The position numbers were made by a program, and so were the translations under genes. The notes beneath the pieces were generated by a model. The model was not told the DNA's origin and did not search any database. It saw only the letters and a list, made by a program, of their open reading frames with translations. A stretch of 64,000 bases of DNA from Aestuariibaculum suncheonense (GTDB taxonomy: Bacteria > Bacteroidota > Bacteroidia > Flavobacteriales > Flavobacteriaceae): the NCBI RefSeq assembly GCF_014596935.1, contig NZ_JACVXC010000004.1, positions 248,001-312,000 on the forward strand. Direction: 5' to 3'. Positions 19,201 through 27,928 of this stretch are shown here, piece after piece. Numbering within the stretch: position 1 is the stretch's first letter; each line of letters begins with the position of its first letter.

Positions 19201-19605
19201 CATTTCCCAGGCAATACCACCTCCAAGAGAACCTCCAACAATAGCGAAAAGCTTATTTATATTTAATTCTTTTAATCCGATTAAAAACAGTTTGGCTATG
19301 TCCCTAGCCACGAAATCTTTATAGTTTTCAATCACAAAACCATCGTAACCATTTCCAGGAATGTTAAAGGCCAAAACAGTGTATAGGTTGGTATCGATAA
19401 CTTTATCGTCGCCAACTAAGTCTTTCCACCAACCATCTTCTCCTGCAACATTACTGTTTCCGGTTAATGCGTGATTGATTAAAACCACAGGGGCAATCCC
19501 CAAAGCTTTACCAAAAACCTGGTAGCTTAGGCTTATTTTTGGGATTTCTATACCACTCTCGGTAGAATAGTTACTAATTGTAATATGTTGAAGGTTATTT
19601 TTCAA
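16204..19605 (-). CDS. Trifunctional homoserine O-acetyltransferase / aspartokinase / homoserine dehydrogenase
   Basis: One 1133-aa polypeptide with three enzymes of the Asp-to-Met/Thr pathway. Residues 1-320 are a MetX-like alpha/beta hydrolase with nucleophile Ser126 in VGGSLGGG, an acidic residue around 267-269 (VDSDLFF) and His in SVHGHDAF (300-302). Residues 329-770 are aspartokinase, starting MKVLKFGGKSLANGNG and including TTLGRNGSNYSAALLA, with ACT-type regulatory segments at about 620-770. From about 776 (INIAIFGHGGVGGALINQIL) to the end is homoserine dehydrogenase, ending with a GAGAGAEVTARGVFGDILRL block. The frame is continuous and the linker (VPNSKNRR) is short. It lies 12 nt after metY. 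The acyl donor (acetyl or succinyl) is inferred from family. Confidence 0.93.
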   Translation of the reverse strand: MKNNLQHITISNYSTESGIEIPKISLSYQVFGKALGIAPVVLINHALTGNSNVAGEDGWWKDLVGDDKVIDTNLYTVLAFNIPGNGYDGFVIENYKDFVARDIAKLFLIGLKELNINKLFAIVGGSLGGGIAWEMAVLSPDIAEHLIPVATDWKSTDWLIANCQIQEQFLINSKNPVHDARMHAMLCYRTPESFNERFQRSKNEELEIFNVESWLLHHGKKLQERFQLSAYKLMNQLLKTIDVTKNRPTDFNVLENIHGNIHIVGVDSDLFFTAEENRQTHKQLAVTNPNVTYNEIHSVHGHDAFLMEYEQLEKIVEGIFVPNSKNRRMKVLKFGGKSLANGNGLNTVISIIENKIINGEKITVVVSARGSATDDLESILEQALKGKDYKSDLKAFKTYQVEPLPNIDFSKEFAVLDKLFEGVSLLGDYSKKTKDEVLAQGELLSVKLIASLLNERNIKAAAVDSRELIKTDNVFGNAQPISQVSKDNVKNFYKATPGDTVNIVTGFIASNKNNETTTLGRNGSNYSAALLANFLDAEELQNYTHVNGIYTANPDLVEDAKIIRELSFSEANELANFGATVLHAKTIIPLVEKNINLRILNTFNADDEGTLITAKPNSKEVTSLSVLDDVALINLEGRGLLGKSGVDARIFGALANKDISVSIISQGSSERGIGLIINADQATNAVLALEKEFEKDFYSQDVNKIGVVDDVSVISIIGIELSTFHKPFNALIRNQITPLLFNNTVTGKNVSLVVKKNQLHKAMNVIHGEIFGISKKINIAIFGHGGVGGALINQILKSKEEIEKRKGVLLNVFAIANSRKLLLDKKGVGENWKEAIENSPLESSIQDVITFAKNNHLENLIAVDNTASPSFHDNYVPFVEAGFDLVSSNKIANTISNKFYTDLRTQLKAHNKEYLYETTVGAGLPLIDTIKLLHESGENITRIRGVFSGTLSYLFNNFSVQDKPFSEIIQETIDKGFTEPDPREDFSGNDVARKLLILARELDLKNEFEDVAVQNLIPEAYRDISVQEFLGQLNVLDAEFQKIKENQNPDHVLRYVGDLSGDLSQDKGVLEVKLVSIPEDSTLGHVKGSDAIFEIFTESYGEQPIVIQGAGAGAEVTARGVFGDILRLSKHVN

Positions 19606-19617
19606 TGTTATTGTTAT

Positions 19618-20892
19618 TTAAATTTTGCTGAATGCTTCTTTTAAATCAGCTTTTAAATCATTTATATCTTCAATACCAACAGAAAGTCTAATTAAATCAG
19701 CCGTAACACCTGCTGATTCTTGTTCTTCCTCTGTTAACTGTTGGTGCGTGGTACTGGCCGGATGAATAATTAACGATTTGGTATCACCAATATTCGCTAA
19801 TAATGAGAATAATTTTGAATTATCTGCAATGGCTTTTGCAGCTTCATAACCTCCCTTAGCTCCAAAAGTAACAATACCACTTTGCCCTTTTGATAAATAT
19901 GTATCGGACAAGGCTTTATATTTACTAGACGCTAACCCAGGATAATTTACCCAAGCTACTTCATCTTGTTCTTCTAACCATTTTGCCAATTCTAAGGCAT
20001 TTTCACTATGTTGCTTAATTCTAACAGGAAGTGTTTCTAAGCCTTGTAAAATTTGAAAGGCATTAAACGGACTCAAAGCACCACCGAAATCACGTAAGCC
20101 CTCTAAAATTAGTTTAAAAGTATATGAAGCAGTTCCCAAAGTTTCATAATATTTCAAACCATGATAACCTTCAGAAGGTTCGGTAAACTCTGGGAATTTC
20201 CCATTAGTCCAATCGAAAGTTCCTGCATCTATTATAGCTCCTCCTAACGACGTTCCTTGTCCGCCAATATATTTGGTCAATGAATGTATAACTATATTTG
20301 CTCCATGCTCGATTGGATTTAACAATGCTGGAGTTGCCACAGTATTATCAACAATAAAAGGCACTCCTGCCGCTTTAGCATGTACCGAAATAGCTTTTAA
20401 ATCTAACACATCCAATTTAGGATTACCTAACGATTCCACGAAAAAGGCTCTTGTGTTATCTTGTACTGCCGAAGCAAAATTATCAGGGTTGTCGGCATCA
20501 ACAAAAGTGGTTGTAATACCTAATCGTGGCAAAGTAACTTTCAATAAATTATAAGTTCCTCCGTACAAACTGCTAGAAGCTACAATATGATCTCCAGCTT
20601 TTAAAAGTGTTAATAACCCTGTTGAAATCGCCGAAGTTCCTGAAGCAAAAACTACTGCTCCCACACCACCTTCTAAAGCTGCTAAGCGTTCTTGTAAAAT
20701 TTGATTAGTCGGGTTATTAAGTCGTGTGTAAATAAATCCAAGTTCTTTAAGCGAAAATAAATTTGCCGCATGATCGGAGTTATTAAACACATACGATGAC
20801 GTTTGATAAATAGGAACAGCTCGCGTTCCGCCATTAGCTTTAAAATCGTGACCTGCGTGTAAAGCGTTAGTTGCAAATTTTTGTGTACTCAT
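19618..20892 (-). CDS. metY: O-acetylhomoserine aminocarboxypropyltransferase
   Basis: Forms homocysteine from O-acetylhomoserine and sulfide. The 424-aa protein begins MSTQKFATNALHAGHDFKAN and shows IYTRLNNPTNQILQERLAAL, FASGTSAISTG and the PLP lysine K207 in IHSLTKYIGGQG. The length above 420 and these motifs fit MetY rather than MetB/MetZ. It is the first gene after a SAM-I riboswitch and is followed after 12 nt by the MetX-AK-HSD fusion that provides its substrate. Confidence 0.94.
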   Translation of the reverse strand: MSTQKFATNALHAGHDFKANGGTRAVPIYQTSSYVFNNSDHAANLFSLKELGFIYTRLNNPTNQILQERLAALEGGVGAVVFASGTSAISTGLLTLLKAGDHIVASSSLYGGTYNLLKVTLPRLGITTTFVDADNPDNFASAVQDNTRAFFVESLGNPKLDVLDLKAISVHAKAAGVPFIVDNTVATPALLNPIEHGANIVIHSLTKYIGGQGTSLGGAIIDAGTFDWTNGKFPEFTEPSEGYHGLKYYETLGTASYTFKLILEGLRDFGGALSPFNAFQILQGLETLPVRIKQHSENALELAKWLEEQDEVAWVNYPGLASSKYKALSDTYLSKGQSGIVTFGAKGGYEAAKAIADNSKLFSLLANIGDTKSLIIHPASTTHQQLTEEEQESAGVTADLIRLSVGIEDINDLKADLKEAFSKI

Positions 20893-20940
20893 TTTTCTAA
20901 TTTCTTTGAGTTAATAAATAATTAAAACAAAAGCCAAATG

Positions 20941-20958
20941 CATCAAAGCTGTTTGATG
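20941..20958 (-). other. Leader hairpin between SAM-I aptamer and metY
   Basis: CATCAAA and TTTGATG arms flank a 4-nt loop about 50 nt upstream of the metY ATG; a U-rich stretch (CATTTGGCTTTTGTTTT) follows on the minus strand. It may be part of the riboswitch expression platform, as a weak terminator or an accessory hairpin. The role is inferred. Confidence 0.35.
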
Positions 20959-21013
20959 AACTTATTTAGAAAAATGTTAAAAAGAAATTTAAATTACATC
21001 TGTAATTTGTTTC

Positions 21014-21135
21014 GTTATCTATCCATAAGGTTCTAATAAGTAAATGTTAGAACTGGGTAGAATTTAGCACCTTCTTTACAGGTAAAGGGTTGCTAAGGCT
21101 TCAAAGGGTCTAATCCCTCCACCTTTCTTGATAAC
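21014..21135 (-). ncRNA. SAM-I (S-box) riboswitch upstream of metY
   Basis: The minus strand reads GTTATCAAGAAAGGTGGAGG, then ATTAGACCCTTTGAAGCC and TTAGCAACCCTTTACC, closing with GATAAC that pairs to the first GTTATC (P1). Blocks and order are the same as in the metH copy. It precedes metY by about 120 nt and so should control the whole metY, MetX-AK-HSD, metZ unit. The element is 122 nt because one arm is longer. A weak AATATTTG -7-like box lies at 21166-21173. Confidence 0.92.
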
Positions 21136-21253
21136 ATTTCAATAAGAGTTTGAACTTTGTGTTTGCAAATATTCAATTAGAAATCGCAAAAAACCTAATT
21201 TTTTTGAATAAAATTTTAAAAAACTTTTAAATTAAGACTAAACTCAGCTTTTA

Positions 21254-22804
21254 TTAGCGATTAAAACGCATGTCGTAAAACTTATTCCTAATAACTAAAT
21301 CGATTGGTCGGTTTTGAATTTTCGATTCTAACCAGGAAATAATATCCAGATACAAAAACGCTCGACTTTGATGCGGATCGTTTTCGTATTGTTTTAATTT
21401 TTTATGAAGCTTAATAAATTCATTCTTCACTTCATGTGGATAAATATCGCCTAAGCCACGTAAGAACTTGATGAATTCCTTTTGCACCTCATATAAATCT
21501 TCCATTTTAATTAAAAACTTATAGGTACTTCGAATTAGCGTATCTAAGTTATAGTCCATACCTGCTTCATAATGTGCCACCAAATTCAAAATCCTTGAAA
21601 AACACAATAAGTCTTCACGCATTTGAAGCGATTTATTGCTAATGATTTTCTCTAAAAAGTAAATACATTTTTTGGTCTCACCGGCACCAAAATACATGCT
21701 GGCAATCTTATAATAAAACACCATAACATGATGTTCATCAATACGATCGCGATAGTTTTTAAGTTTATCCAACACCTCATCAACCAATGGCAATCCTTCT
21801 TTAAAACTCCCTTCTATAAAATGCAGATTGAATTTATTATTATAAATGTAGAGAAACGTTAAACCATCTACATTGTCGTCCATAGTAAACCACTTTTCTT
21901 TGGTGACTTGTTCCAGACGAATCAAGGTTTCTTTAAACTTTTCATAATGTCTTAAGTAAAATAACGCTTCTAAAAGATAATGATTTCCTCTTAAAAAGAA
22001 TACCGGATTCAAAATCATCATATCCCTATTTTCATAGAACAAATCGACCCACTTGGTAGCGTATTTATAACTGGCTAAAAAATCGAGGGTTAAAAAACTA
22101 TACCACAGGTTTGCTTTGTACAACCAAAGTTTTTCACGAAATCCCAGCTTGTTAATATCGTACTTAGGCATGCGCGCATTGTAGTATTTTATAATTCGAG
22201 CACTTTCCTTGGCATTTTTAACATAACCGGTTTTAAGAAACTGTCCATACAATTGAAGTGACAAGTTGGAAAGTTTACTGGCAATAACATTTTGCTGACT
22301 CAGTTCTTTAGCCTGAATAGCCAATTCGTCGGCACGGTTATTTAAACTTCGGGTGATGTATTGCGATTCTATAATTTTTTCAAACTCGACAATTTCGTAA
22401 GCCACATTTTTTTCTTCGTTGGCAATCGCCAGATTTTTAGCTTTATCCAGAATTTTTAAACTCTGTTTATACAAACCTTTATGATAGAGTATAGTTGCGA
22501 AATCTAATTGTTCACGAATTTGAATTCTTATGGTTTGGTGCGATGGGTTTAACCGCAGACTTATAAGAATCTGCTTGTATAAATGCGCCTTTAAATTGGA
22601 TAACTGCTCTTTTTTCACCACACCTTTCTTCAAAATCGCGGCTTCATCATAAGCTGGCAGCTTTTCAAGGATATTAAAAAGGGTTAGAAATTTAGAATCT
22701 TCATTCACTCCTAATCGACCAACATAGAGCTTAAACTGGCGCTTTTCTGACTTTGAAAGCGACTTTACCAATACAAACAAATTATCTTTTTGTTCCTTTG
22801 TCAT
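21254..22804 (-). CDS. Conserved protein of unknown function, helical-repeat (TPR-like) solenoid
   Basis: A 516-aa protein without signal peptide or membrane segments. It is mostly alpha-helical, with repeated aromatic/leucine-rich helix pairs (e.g. LYHKGLYKQSLKILDKAKNL, NHYLLEALFYLRHYEKFKET, IASMYFGAGETKKCIYFLEK) that look like degenerate TPR units. The N terminus (MTKEQKDNLFVLVKSLSKSE) looks like a small helical domain. It is transcribed divergently from leuA. I do not recognise a function; a scaffold role is the most that the pattern suggests. Confidence 0.75.
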   Translation of the reverse strand: MTKEQKDNLFVLVKSLSKSEKRQFKLYVGRLGVNEDSKFLTLFNILEKLPAYDEAAILKKGVVKKEQLSNLKAHLYKQILISLRLNPSHQTIRIQIREQLDFATILYHKGLYKQSLKILDKAKNLAIANEEKNVAYEIVEFEKIIESQYITRSLNNRADELAIQAKELSQQNVIASKLSNLSLQLYGQFLKTGYVKNAKESARIIKYYNARMPKYDINKLGFREKLWLYKANLWYSFLTLDFLASYKYATKWVDLFYENRDMMILNPVFFLRGNHYLLEALFYLRHYEKFKETLIRLEQVTKEKWFTMDDNVDGLTFLYIYNNKFNLHFIEGSFKEGLPLVDEVLDKLKNYRDRIDEHHVMVFYYKIASMYFGAGETKKCIYFLEKIISNKSLQMREDLLCFSRILNLVAHYEAGMDYNLDTLIRSTYKFLIKMEDLYEVQKEFIKFLRGLGDIYPHEVKNEFIKLHKKLKQYENDPHQSRAFLYLDIISWLESKIQNRPIDLVIRNKFYDMRFNR

Positions 22805-22952
22805 AGTTCTAAAAACAGTTTTAAAATACTGATTTACAACATTTTAACCAAATAGCCTTACAGTTAAACATCGTAAAAAAAAATCGACCAATTATCCTTT
22901 TCCAAAACCAAAGTATACATTCGTATTACAAAATGAAAATTTATTTTACTAA

Positions 22953-24128
22953 ATGACTAATACGAACGTCCAAATTTTTGACACAACGCTTCGCGATGGC
23001 GAGCAAGTCCCAGGCTGTAAATTAAACACCGAACAAAAATTAATCATAGCAGAACAGCTGGATAATTTAGGTGTTGACATTATTGAAGCCGGTTTTCCTG
23101 TATCAAGTCCTGGCGATTTCAAATCGGTAGAAGCCATTTCTAAAATTGTAAAAAACGCTACAGTTTGTGGTTTAACACGCTCGGTTGAAAACGATATTAA
23201 AGTGGCTGTCGAAGCGCTAAAATACGCTAAAAAACCTAGAATTCACACTGGTATCGGAACTTCTGATTCACATATTAAATTTAAATTTAAATCGAATCAG
23301 GATGATATTATAGAACGTGCGGTAAAAGCGGTTAAATATGCTAAATCTTTTGTTGAAGATGTTGAGTTTTATGCTGAAGATGCCGGAAGAACTGACAATG
23401 CCTATTTAGCACGTGTTTGTGAAGAAGTGATCAAGGCTGGAGCTACTGTATTAAATATTCCGGATACTACAGGATATTGCTTACCAAGCGAGTATGGTGC
23501 AAAAATTAAATATTTAAAAGAAAACGTAAAAGGCATCGATAACGCTATTTTATCATGCCACTGTCACAATGATTTAGGTTTAGCAACAGCTAACTCTATT
23601 GAAGGCGTTATTAACGGAGCAAGACAAATTGAGTGTACCATTAATGGTATTGGTGAGCGTGCTGGAAATACGGCTTTAGAAGAAGTTGTTATGATTTTAA
23701 AACAGCACCCATACTTAAATCTTGACACCAATATTAAAACTGAAATGCTTTACGGCTTAAGTCAGTTGGTATCAGATAACATGGGTATTTACACACAACC
23801 AAACAAAGCTATTGTTGGAGCAAATGCTTTTGCCCACAGTTCGGGAATTCATCAGGATGGTGTGATTAAAAATCGTGAAACTTACGAAATTATTGACCCG
23901 AAAGATGTAGGAGTAACCGAATCTGCTATTGTACTTACTGCAAGAAGTGGTAGAGCTGCCTTAGCTTATAGAGCAAAAAACATTGGATATGAATTAACGA
24001 AACTTCAGTTAGATGAAATCTATCAGAATTTTTTAGATTTTGCCGATAAAAAGAAAGAAGTTGAAGACAACGACATTCATTATATTATAGAAAACAGCAG
24101 ATTATACCGAGAAATCGTTTCTGCTTAA
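22953..24128 (+). CDS. leuA: 2-isopropylmalate synthase, short form without regulatory domain
   Basis: Condenses 2-ketoisovalerate with acetyl-CoA, the first step of leucine synthesis. The 391-aa HMGL-like TIM barrel has [13 protein letters not shown] at residues 9-21, metal ligands in [15 protein letters not shown] and the [15 protein letters not shown] motif. It ends at about the point where the linker begins in usual LeuA proteins of 500+ residues, so the C-terminal leucine-binding dimer domain is absent. leuB lies 13 nt downstream, which supports leucine rather than homocitrate synthesis. leuC and leuD are not in the window. Confidence 0.92.
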   Translation: MTNTNVQIFDTTLRDGEQVPGCKLNTEQKLIIAEQLDNLGVDIIEAGFPVSSPGDFKSVEAISKIVKNATVCGLTRSVENDIKVAVEALKYAKKPRIHTGIGTSDSHIKFKFKSNQDDIIERAVKAVKYAKSFVEDVEFYAEDAGRTDNAYLARVCEEVIKAGATVLNIPDTTGYCLPSEYGAKIKYLKENVKGIDNAILSCHCHNDLGLATANSIEGVINGARQIECTINGIGERAGNTALEEVVMILKQHPYLNLDTNIKTEMLYGLSQLVSDNMGIYTQPNKAIVGANAFAHSSGIHQDGVIKNRETYEIIDPKDVGVTESAIVLTARSGRAALAYRAKNIGYELTKLQLDEIYQNFLDFADKKKEVEDNDIHYIIENSRLYREIVSA

Positions 24129-24141
24129 TAACACATAGTTT

Positions 24142-25260
24142 ATGAAATTAAATATAGCTGTTTTACCAGGTGATGGTGCAGGTCCGGAAGTTACAGCTCA
24201 AGCCGTAAAGGTCTTGAAAGCCATTGCTATGGAGTTTAATCACGTATTTAATTTTACCGAAGGTTTAATTGGTGCCACTGCCATAAACCAAACTGGCAAC
24301 CCGCTACCCGAAGAAACCTTAGACTTATGTGAAAACGCAGATGCCGTTTTATTTGGAGCCATTGGAAACACCTCTTACGATTTAGACCCAAACGCCAAGA
24401 TTAGACCTGAACAAGGCCTTTTAGGGTTGCGCAAATCGTTAGGATTATATACCAATATCAGACCCGTAATTGCTTACGAAGAGTTACTTAATAAATCGTC
24501 GCTTAAGAAAAAACAAATTAAGGATACCAATATTCTAATTTACAGAGAACTTACCGGCGGCATTTATTTTGGTGAAAAGTTATTAAGTGATGACGGAAAT
24601 AAAGCCTCAGACATTTGCGAGTACAACCGCTTTGAAATTGAGCGCATTGCGCATTTAGCCTTCAAAGCTGCACAGTCCAGAAAACGTAAATTAGCATTGG
24701 TTGATAAAGCCAATGTATTGGAAAGTTCACGTTTATGGCGTAGAGTAGTACAAGAGTTAGCCCCACAATATCCCGACGTAACCGTAGACTATCTGTTTAT
24801 TGATAATGCCGCTATGGAACTTATTATCAATCCAAGACAGTTTGATGTTATTTTAACCGAAAACATGTTTGGCGATATATTATCAGAAGAAGCCAGCGTT
24901 ATTGTGGGATCTATAGGGTTATTAGCTTCGGCATCTATAGGCGAAAAACATGCCATGTTTGAACCTATTCACGGTGCATATACGAAAGGAGCCAATAAAG
25001 GCATTGCCAACCCTATAGCATCTATTTTATCGGCAGCCATGTTATTAGAACATTTTGGACTAGATGATGAAGCCGCATTGGTTAGAGAAGGTGTAGATAA
25101 ATCTATTAAACTACACATTACAACGCCCGATTTAAATACGAAATACGATCATATAACCACCACTAAAGTAGGAGACTTCATCGAGGATTTTATTAATAAT
25201 CCTGATGAGACCAACTTAAACTTTACCAACATACATTTAGGGCAGTCCACAATCATTTAA
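24142..25260 (+). CDS. leuB: 3-isopropylmalate dehydrogenase
   Basis: NAD-dependent oxidative decarboxylation of 3-isopropylmalate. The 372-aa protein starts MKLNIAVLPGDGAGPEVTAQ and has IRPEQGLLGLRKSLGLYTNI, YRELTGGIYFG, the metal-site region FDVILTENMFGDILSEEAS and HGAYTKGANKGIANPIA. It follows leuA after 13 nt and is closed by an intrinsic terminator. Confidence 0.96.
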   Translation: MKLNIAVLPGDGAGPEVTAQAVKVLKAIAMEFNHVFNFTEGLIGATAINQTGNPLPEETLDLCENADAVLFGAIGNTSYDLDPNAKIRPEQGLLGLRKSLGLYTNIRPVIAYEELLNKSSLKKKQIKDTNILIYRELTGGIYFGEKLLSDDGNKASDICEYNRFEIERIAHLAFKAAQSRKRKLALVDKANVLESSRLWRRVVQELAPQYPDVTVDYLFIDNAAMELIINPRQFDVILTENMFGDILSEEASVIVGSIGLLASASIGEKHAMFEPIHGAYTKGANKGIANPIASILSAAMLLEHFGLDDEAALVREGVDKSIKLHITTPDLNTKYDHITTTKVGDFIEDFINNPDETNLNFTNIHLGQSTII

Positions 25261-25303
25261 TTACTTTGAGTTAGTCACCAAAATTAAAATTTTTGTAGTC
25301 CTT

Positions 25304-25333
25304 AAAAGCGCATAGTTACTATGCGCTTTTTTT
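25304..25333 (+). terminator. Intrinsic terminator of leuAB
   Basis: AAAAGCGCATAG (25304-25315), loop TTA and CTATGCGCTTTT (25319-25330) form a 12-bp stem followed by T residues. Part of one arm (CTATGCGC) recurs at 25342-25349 in the last codons of the convergent acyltransferase gene. Confidence 0.9.
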
Positions 25334-25341
25334 AATTTTAA

Positions 25342-26415
25342 CTATGCGCCTACTAAATATCTGGAATATTGTTTAAACACTTTCTTCGAAATGAAAACCG
25401 TAAATAAACTCAAGCTAACAGAGTAGAATAATAACAAAATGGTACCAGAAATAATATTCAGTGGTTCTATGGCTTCAATTTGTAACATAGATTTAAATAA
25501 AGGTAACGAAGTAAAGAGGATAAACCCATGCAAAAAATAAATGGCAAAAGAATCACGAGCTACTAAATCCAACCATCTCACTTGCTTATGTTCATATTTT
25601 TTAAAAAAAAATAAAATTAAAACCGTAAAACATAATTTTTGAACATAAAACAAAGACTCCTTTAAAGACACTTTCCCTAAATAATCAAGCTTATTAACAT
25701 ACAAATAGAATAACCCCACCGTACTTAAAAACGCTATCGAAAAAACGATATACTTATACTTTTTCAAAGCTGTTAATTTCTCATCTAGTGCTGCTCCTAA
25801 CCACATCCCAAAGACATAAGCTCCAGTAAAATACAACATGGTTTCAATCTTTAAAATATACTCGTGCGCCATTTGAACTCTGGAAACCACAAGTGGCATT
25901 AAAACGATGATTAAGAATAAAACTTTGGTAAATCTGTTTCTATATTGTAACCAGTTTAAAACAGGTGTTACCAGATATAAAAACAGCAATACCGGAATAT
26001 ACCACATTACAAAATTAGCTTTTCCGTAAATTAAATTCTTTAGGGCAGCACTAAGATAAAATCCAAAATTATCAAGAAAGCCGTCATGACTTTTAAATTT
26101 TATTTTGATTAATGTGAAGATTAAAGTCAGAAAGAAATAAGGCAATAATACATACTTGAATTTACTCCCATAAAACCGCTTAAAACCTTTTGATTTTAAA
26201 ACACTGGCAAACAACAACCCAGAAATAATGGCAAAATAAATGGTGCTATCGTGATAAAACACTTCACTAATCATCACCAACGGATAAGACTCATCGAACA
26301 CGCCTTTTGCTCCAATGGCTGCCGCTGCAACAGCATGACCAAAAACAATAATTAATATGGCCAAGCCACGAAAACTATGCACATAACTTAAAAACGCACC
26401 ATCACTTTTAGCCAT
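25342..26415 (-). CDS. Membrane acyltransferase, acyltransferase-3 family
   Basis: A 357-aa integral membrane protein with about ten hydrophobic segments. The N terminus contains the family hallmark YVHSFRGLAILIIVFGHAVA, with the arginine and the histidine expected in the active site, and the end has SFAIYFLHGFILFTSLPLF. Such proteins O-acylate cell-surface sugars or lipids. It stands alone between two terminators, so the substrate is unknown. Confidence 0.87.
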   Translation of the reverse strand: MAKSDGAFLSYVHSFRGLAILIIVFGHAVAAAAIGAKGVFDESYPLVMISEVFYHDSTIYFAIISGLLFASVLKSKGFKRFYGSKFKYVLLPYFFLTLIFTLIKIKFKSHDGFLDNFGFYLSAALKNLIYGKANFVMWYIPVLLFLYLVTPVLNWLQYRNRFTKVLFLIIVLMPLVVSRVQMAHEYILKIETMLYFTGAYVFGMWLGAALDEKLTALKKYKYIVFSIAFLSTVGLFYLYVNKLDYLGKVSLKESLFYVQKLCFTVLILFFFKKYEHKQVRWLDLVARDSFAIYFLHGFILFTSLPLFKSMLQIEAIEPLNIISGTILLLFYSVSLSLFTVFISKKVFKQYSRYLVGA

Positions 26416-26480
26416 AAGTTTTGAATTAACTAAAACAATATACGAAGCTTTTCTACTTATTAGACCGCCTCTATTAAATA

Positions 26481-26523
26481 AAAAATCACATTAAAAAGGA
26501 GGTTTCCTCTATAATGTGATTTC
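26481..26523 (-). terminator. Terminator of the arginine/proline operon
   Basis: AAATCACATTA (26483-26493) pairs with TAATGTGATTT (26512-26522), and an inner GAGG/CCTC stem lies between. On the minus strand a T-run follows the hairpin. It lies 25 nt after the argH stop. Confidence 0.8.
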
Positions 26524-26547
26524 AATTTTTGTTTCAGTTAACACCGT

Positions 26548-27822
26548 TTACTTCGGGAATTTTTCTCGAATTTTATCTAAACATAAGTTGTGAATACTAC
26601 CTTCGTGCGTGTGTTTTTTTGAGGTATCCGGCACATAAGTTCCGTCCTGAACCTGACCTCCAATTTTTTGATAAGCCTCTCTAAAAGTCTGACCTTCTAC
26701 AACCAGCGTATTGATATTATCAACCGTAAATAAATATTTATACAACTCGCTGTGAATATCGACATCTTTAACAATCACTTGTTGAATAGAATAATTAAAG
26801 ATATCCAGAATGTCTTTAATTTCTTCAAAGGCAGCAATCATGTTTTCCTTTAACAACTGAAAATCTCTGTGATAGCCACTTGGTAAATTATTAGTCACTA
26901 AAATCATTTCGGTTTGTAATGCCTGAATCTTGTTACACTTGCCGCGAATTAATTCGAATACATCCGGATTCTTTTTATGTGGCATGATGCTACTTCCGGT
27001 TGTTAATTCATCTGGAAAAGAAATAAAACCGAAATTCTGACTCATATACAAACAGGTATCCATAGCGAAACGCGCCATGGTATTTGCTAAACTTCCTAAG
27101 GCCGCCGAAATAGTACGTTCGTTTTTACCACGTCCCATTTGTGCCGCAACCACATTATATTTTAATGTAGCAAATTCCATTTCTTTAGTAGTAAATTCAC
27201 GATCGATTGGGAATGAACTACCGTAACCGGCTGCAGATCCTAACGGATTTTGATCTACTGTTTTAATGGCTGCATCGATTAAAAACACATCGTCAATCAT
27301 TTGCTCGGCATAAGCTGAAAACCACAACCCAAAAGACGATGGCATGGCTACCTGTAAATGTGTATACCCTGGTAACACCTTATCTTTATAAACCTCAGCC
27401 TGACTTAATAAGGTTTCAAAAAGTGTTTTCACCTTATCTCTAACTAAACCAAGATTTTCTTTGTAGTATAAATGACACGCTACTAAAACCTGATCGTTTC
27501 TTGAACGTGCCGTATGGATTTTTTTTCCAACGTCACCCAGATTTGCAGTCAGTTCATATTCTATTTTAGAATGCACATCTTCAAACTGAGCTTCAATAAC
27601 AAACTCACCTGCTTCAATTTCATTTGCTAAAATATCTAAACCGCCTAATAGTTGCTCTAATTCAATCGTAGTTAAAATACCAATTCTATGGAGCATCTTG
27701 GCATGTGCTCTTGATGCTATAACATCGTATTTTGCAATGTGAATATCAATTTCTCTGTCGTTACCAACTGTAAACTGTTCTATTTTTTTATCGATTGATA
27801 TCCCTTTATCCCAAAGTTTCAT
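26548..27822 (-). CDS. argH: Argininosuccinate lyase
   Basis: Cleaves argininosuccinate to arginine and fumarate, the last step of arginine synthesis. The 424-aa protein has HTARSRNDQVLVACHLYYKE, TVDQNPLGSAAGYGSSFPID and the fumarase-superfamily signature TGSSIMPHKKNPDVFELIRG. It is the last gene of the operon and is somewhat shorter than the usual 455-460 residues. Confidence 0.96.
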   Translation of the reverse strand: MKLWDKGISIDKKIEQFTVGNDREIDIHIAKYDVIASRAHAKMLHRIGILTTIELEQLLGGLDILANEIEAGEFVIEAQFEDVHSKIEYELTANLGDVGKKIHTARSRNDQVLVACHLYYKENLGLVRDKVKTLFETLLSQAEVYKDKVLPGYTHLQVAMPSSFGLWFSAYAEQMIDDVFLIDAAIKTVDQNPLGSAAGYGSSFPIDREFTTKEMEFATLKYNVVAAQMGRGKNERTISAALGSLANTMARFAMDTCLYMSQNFGFISFPDELTTGSSIMPHKKNPDVFELIRGKCNKIQALQTEMILVTNNLPSGYHRDFQLLKENMIAAFEEIKDILDIFNYSIQQVIVKDVDIHSELYKYLFTVDNINTLVVEGQTFREAYQKIGGQVQDGTYVPDTSKKHTHEGSIHNLCLDKIREKFPK

Positions 27823-27928
27823 TTCGTAAATTTTTAATTCTTAAAAAATTAAAATCAAGAAAAAAGATCTCTTTGTTTTTAGACAAAAAACTTAAAATGT
27901 CTTGATTCTTTATTCTTGTTTCTCTATT

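Noticed and set aside
22805-22952. Leu-rich leader peptide before leuA
   Set aside because: The only ATG ORF near the start is MKIYFTK and no Leu-codon run or terminator hairpin is present.
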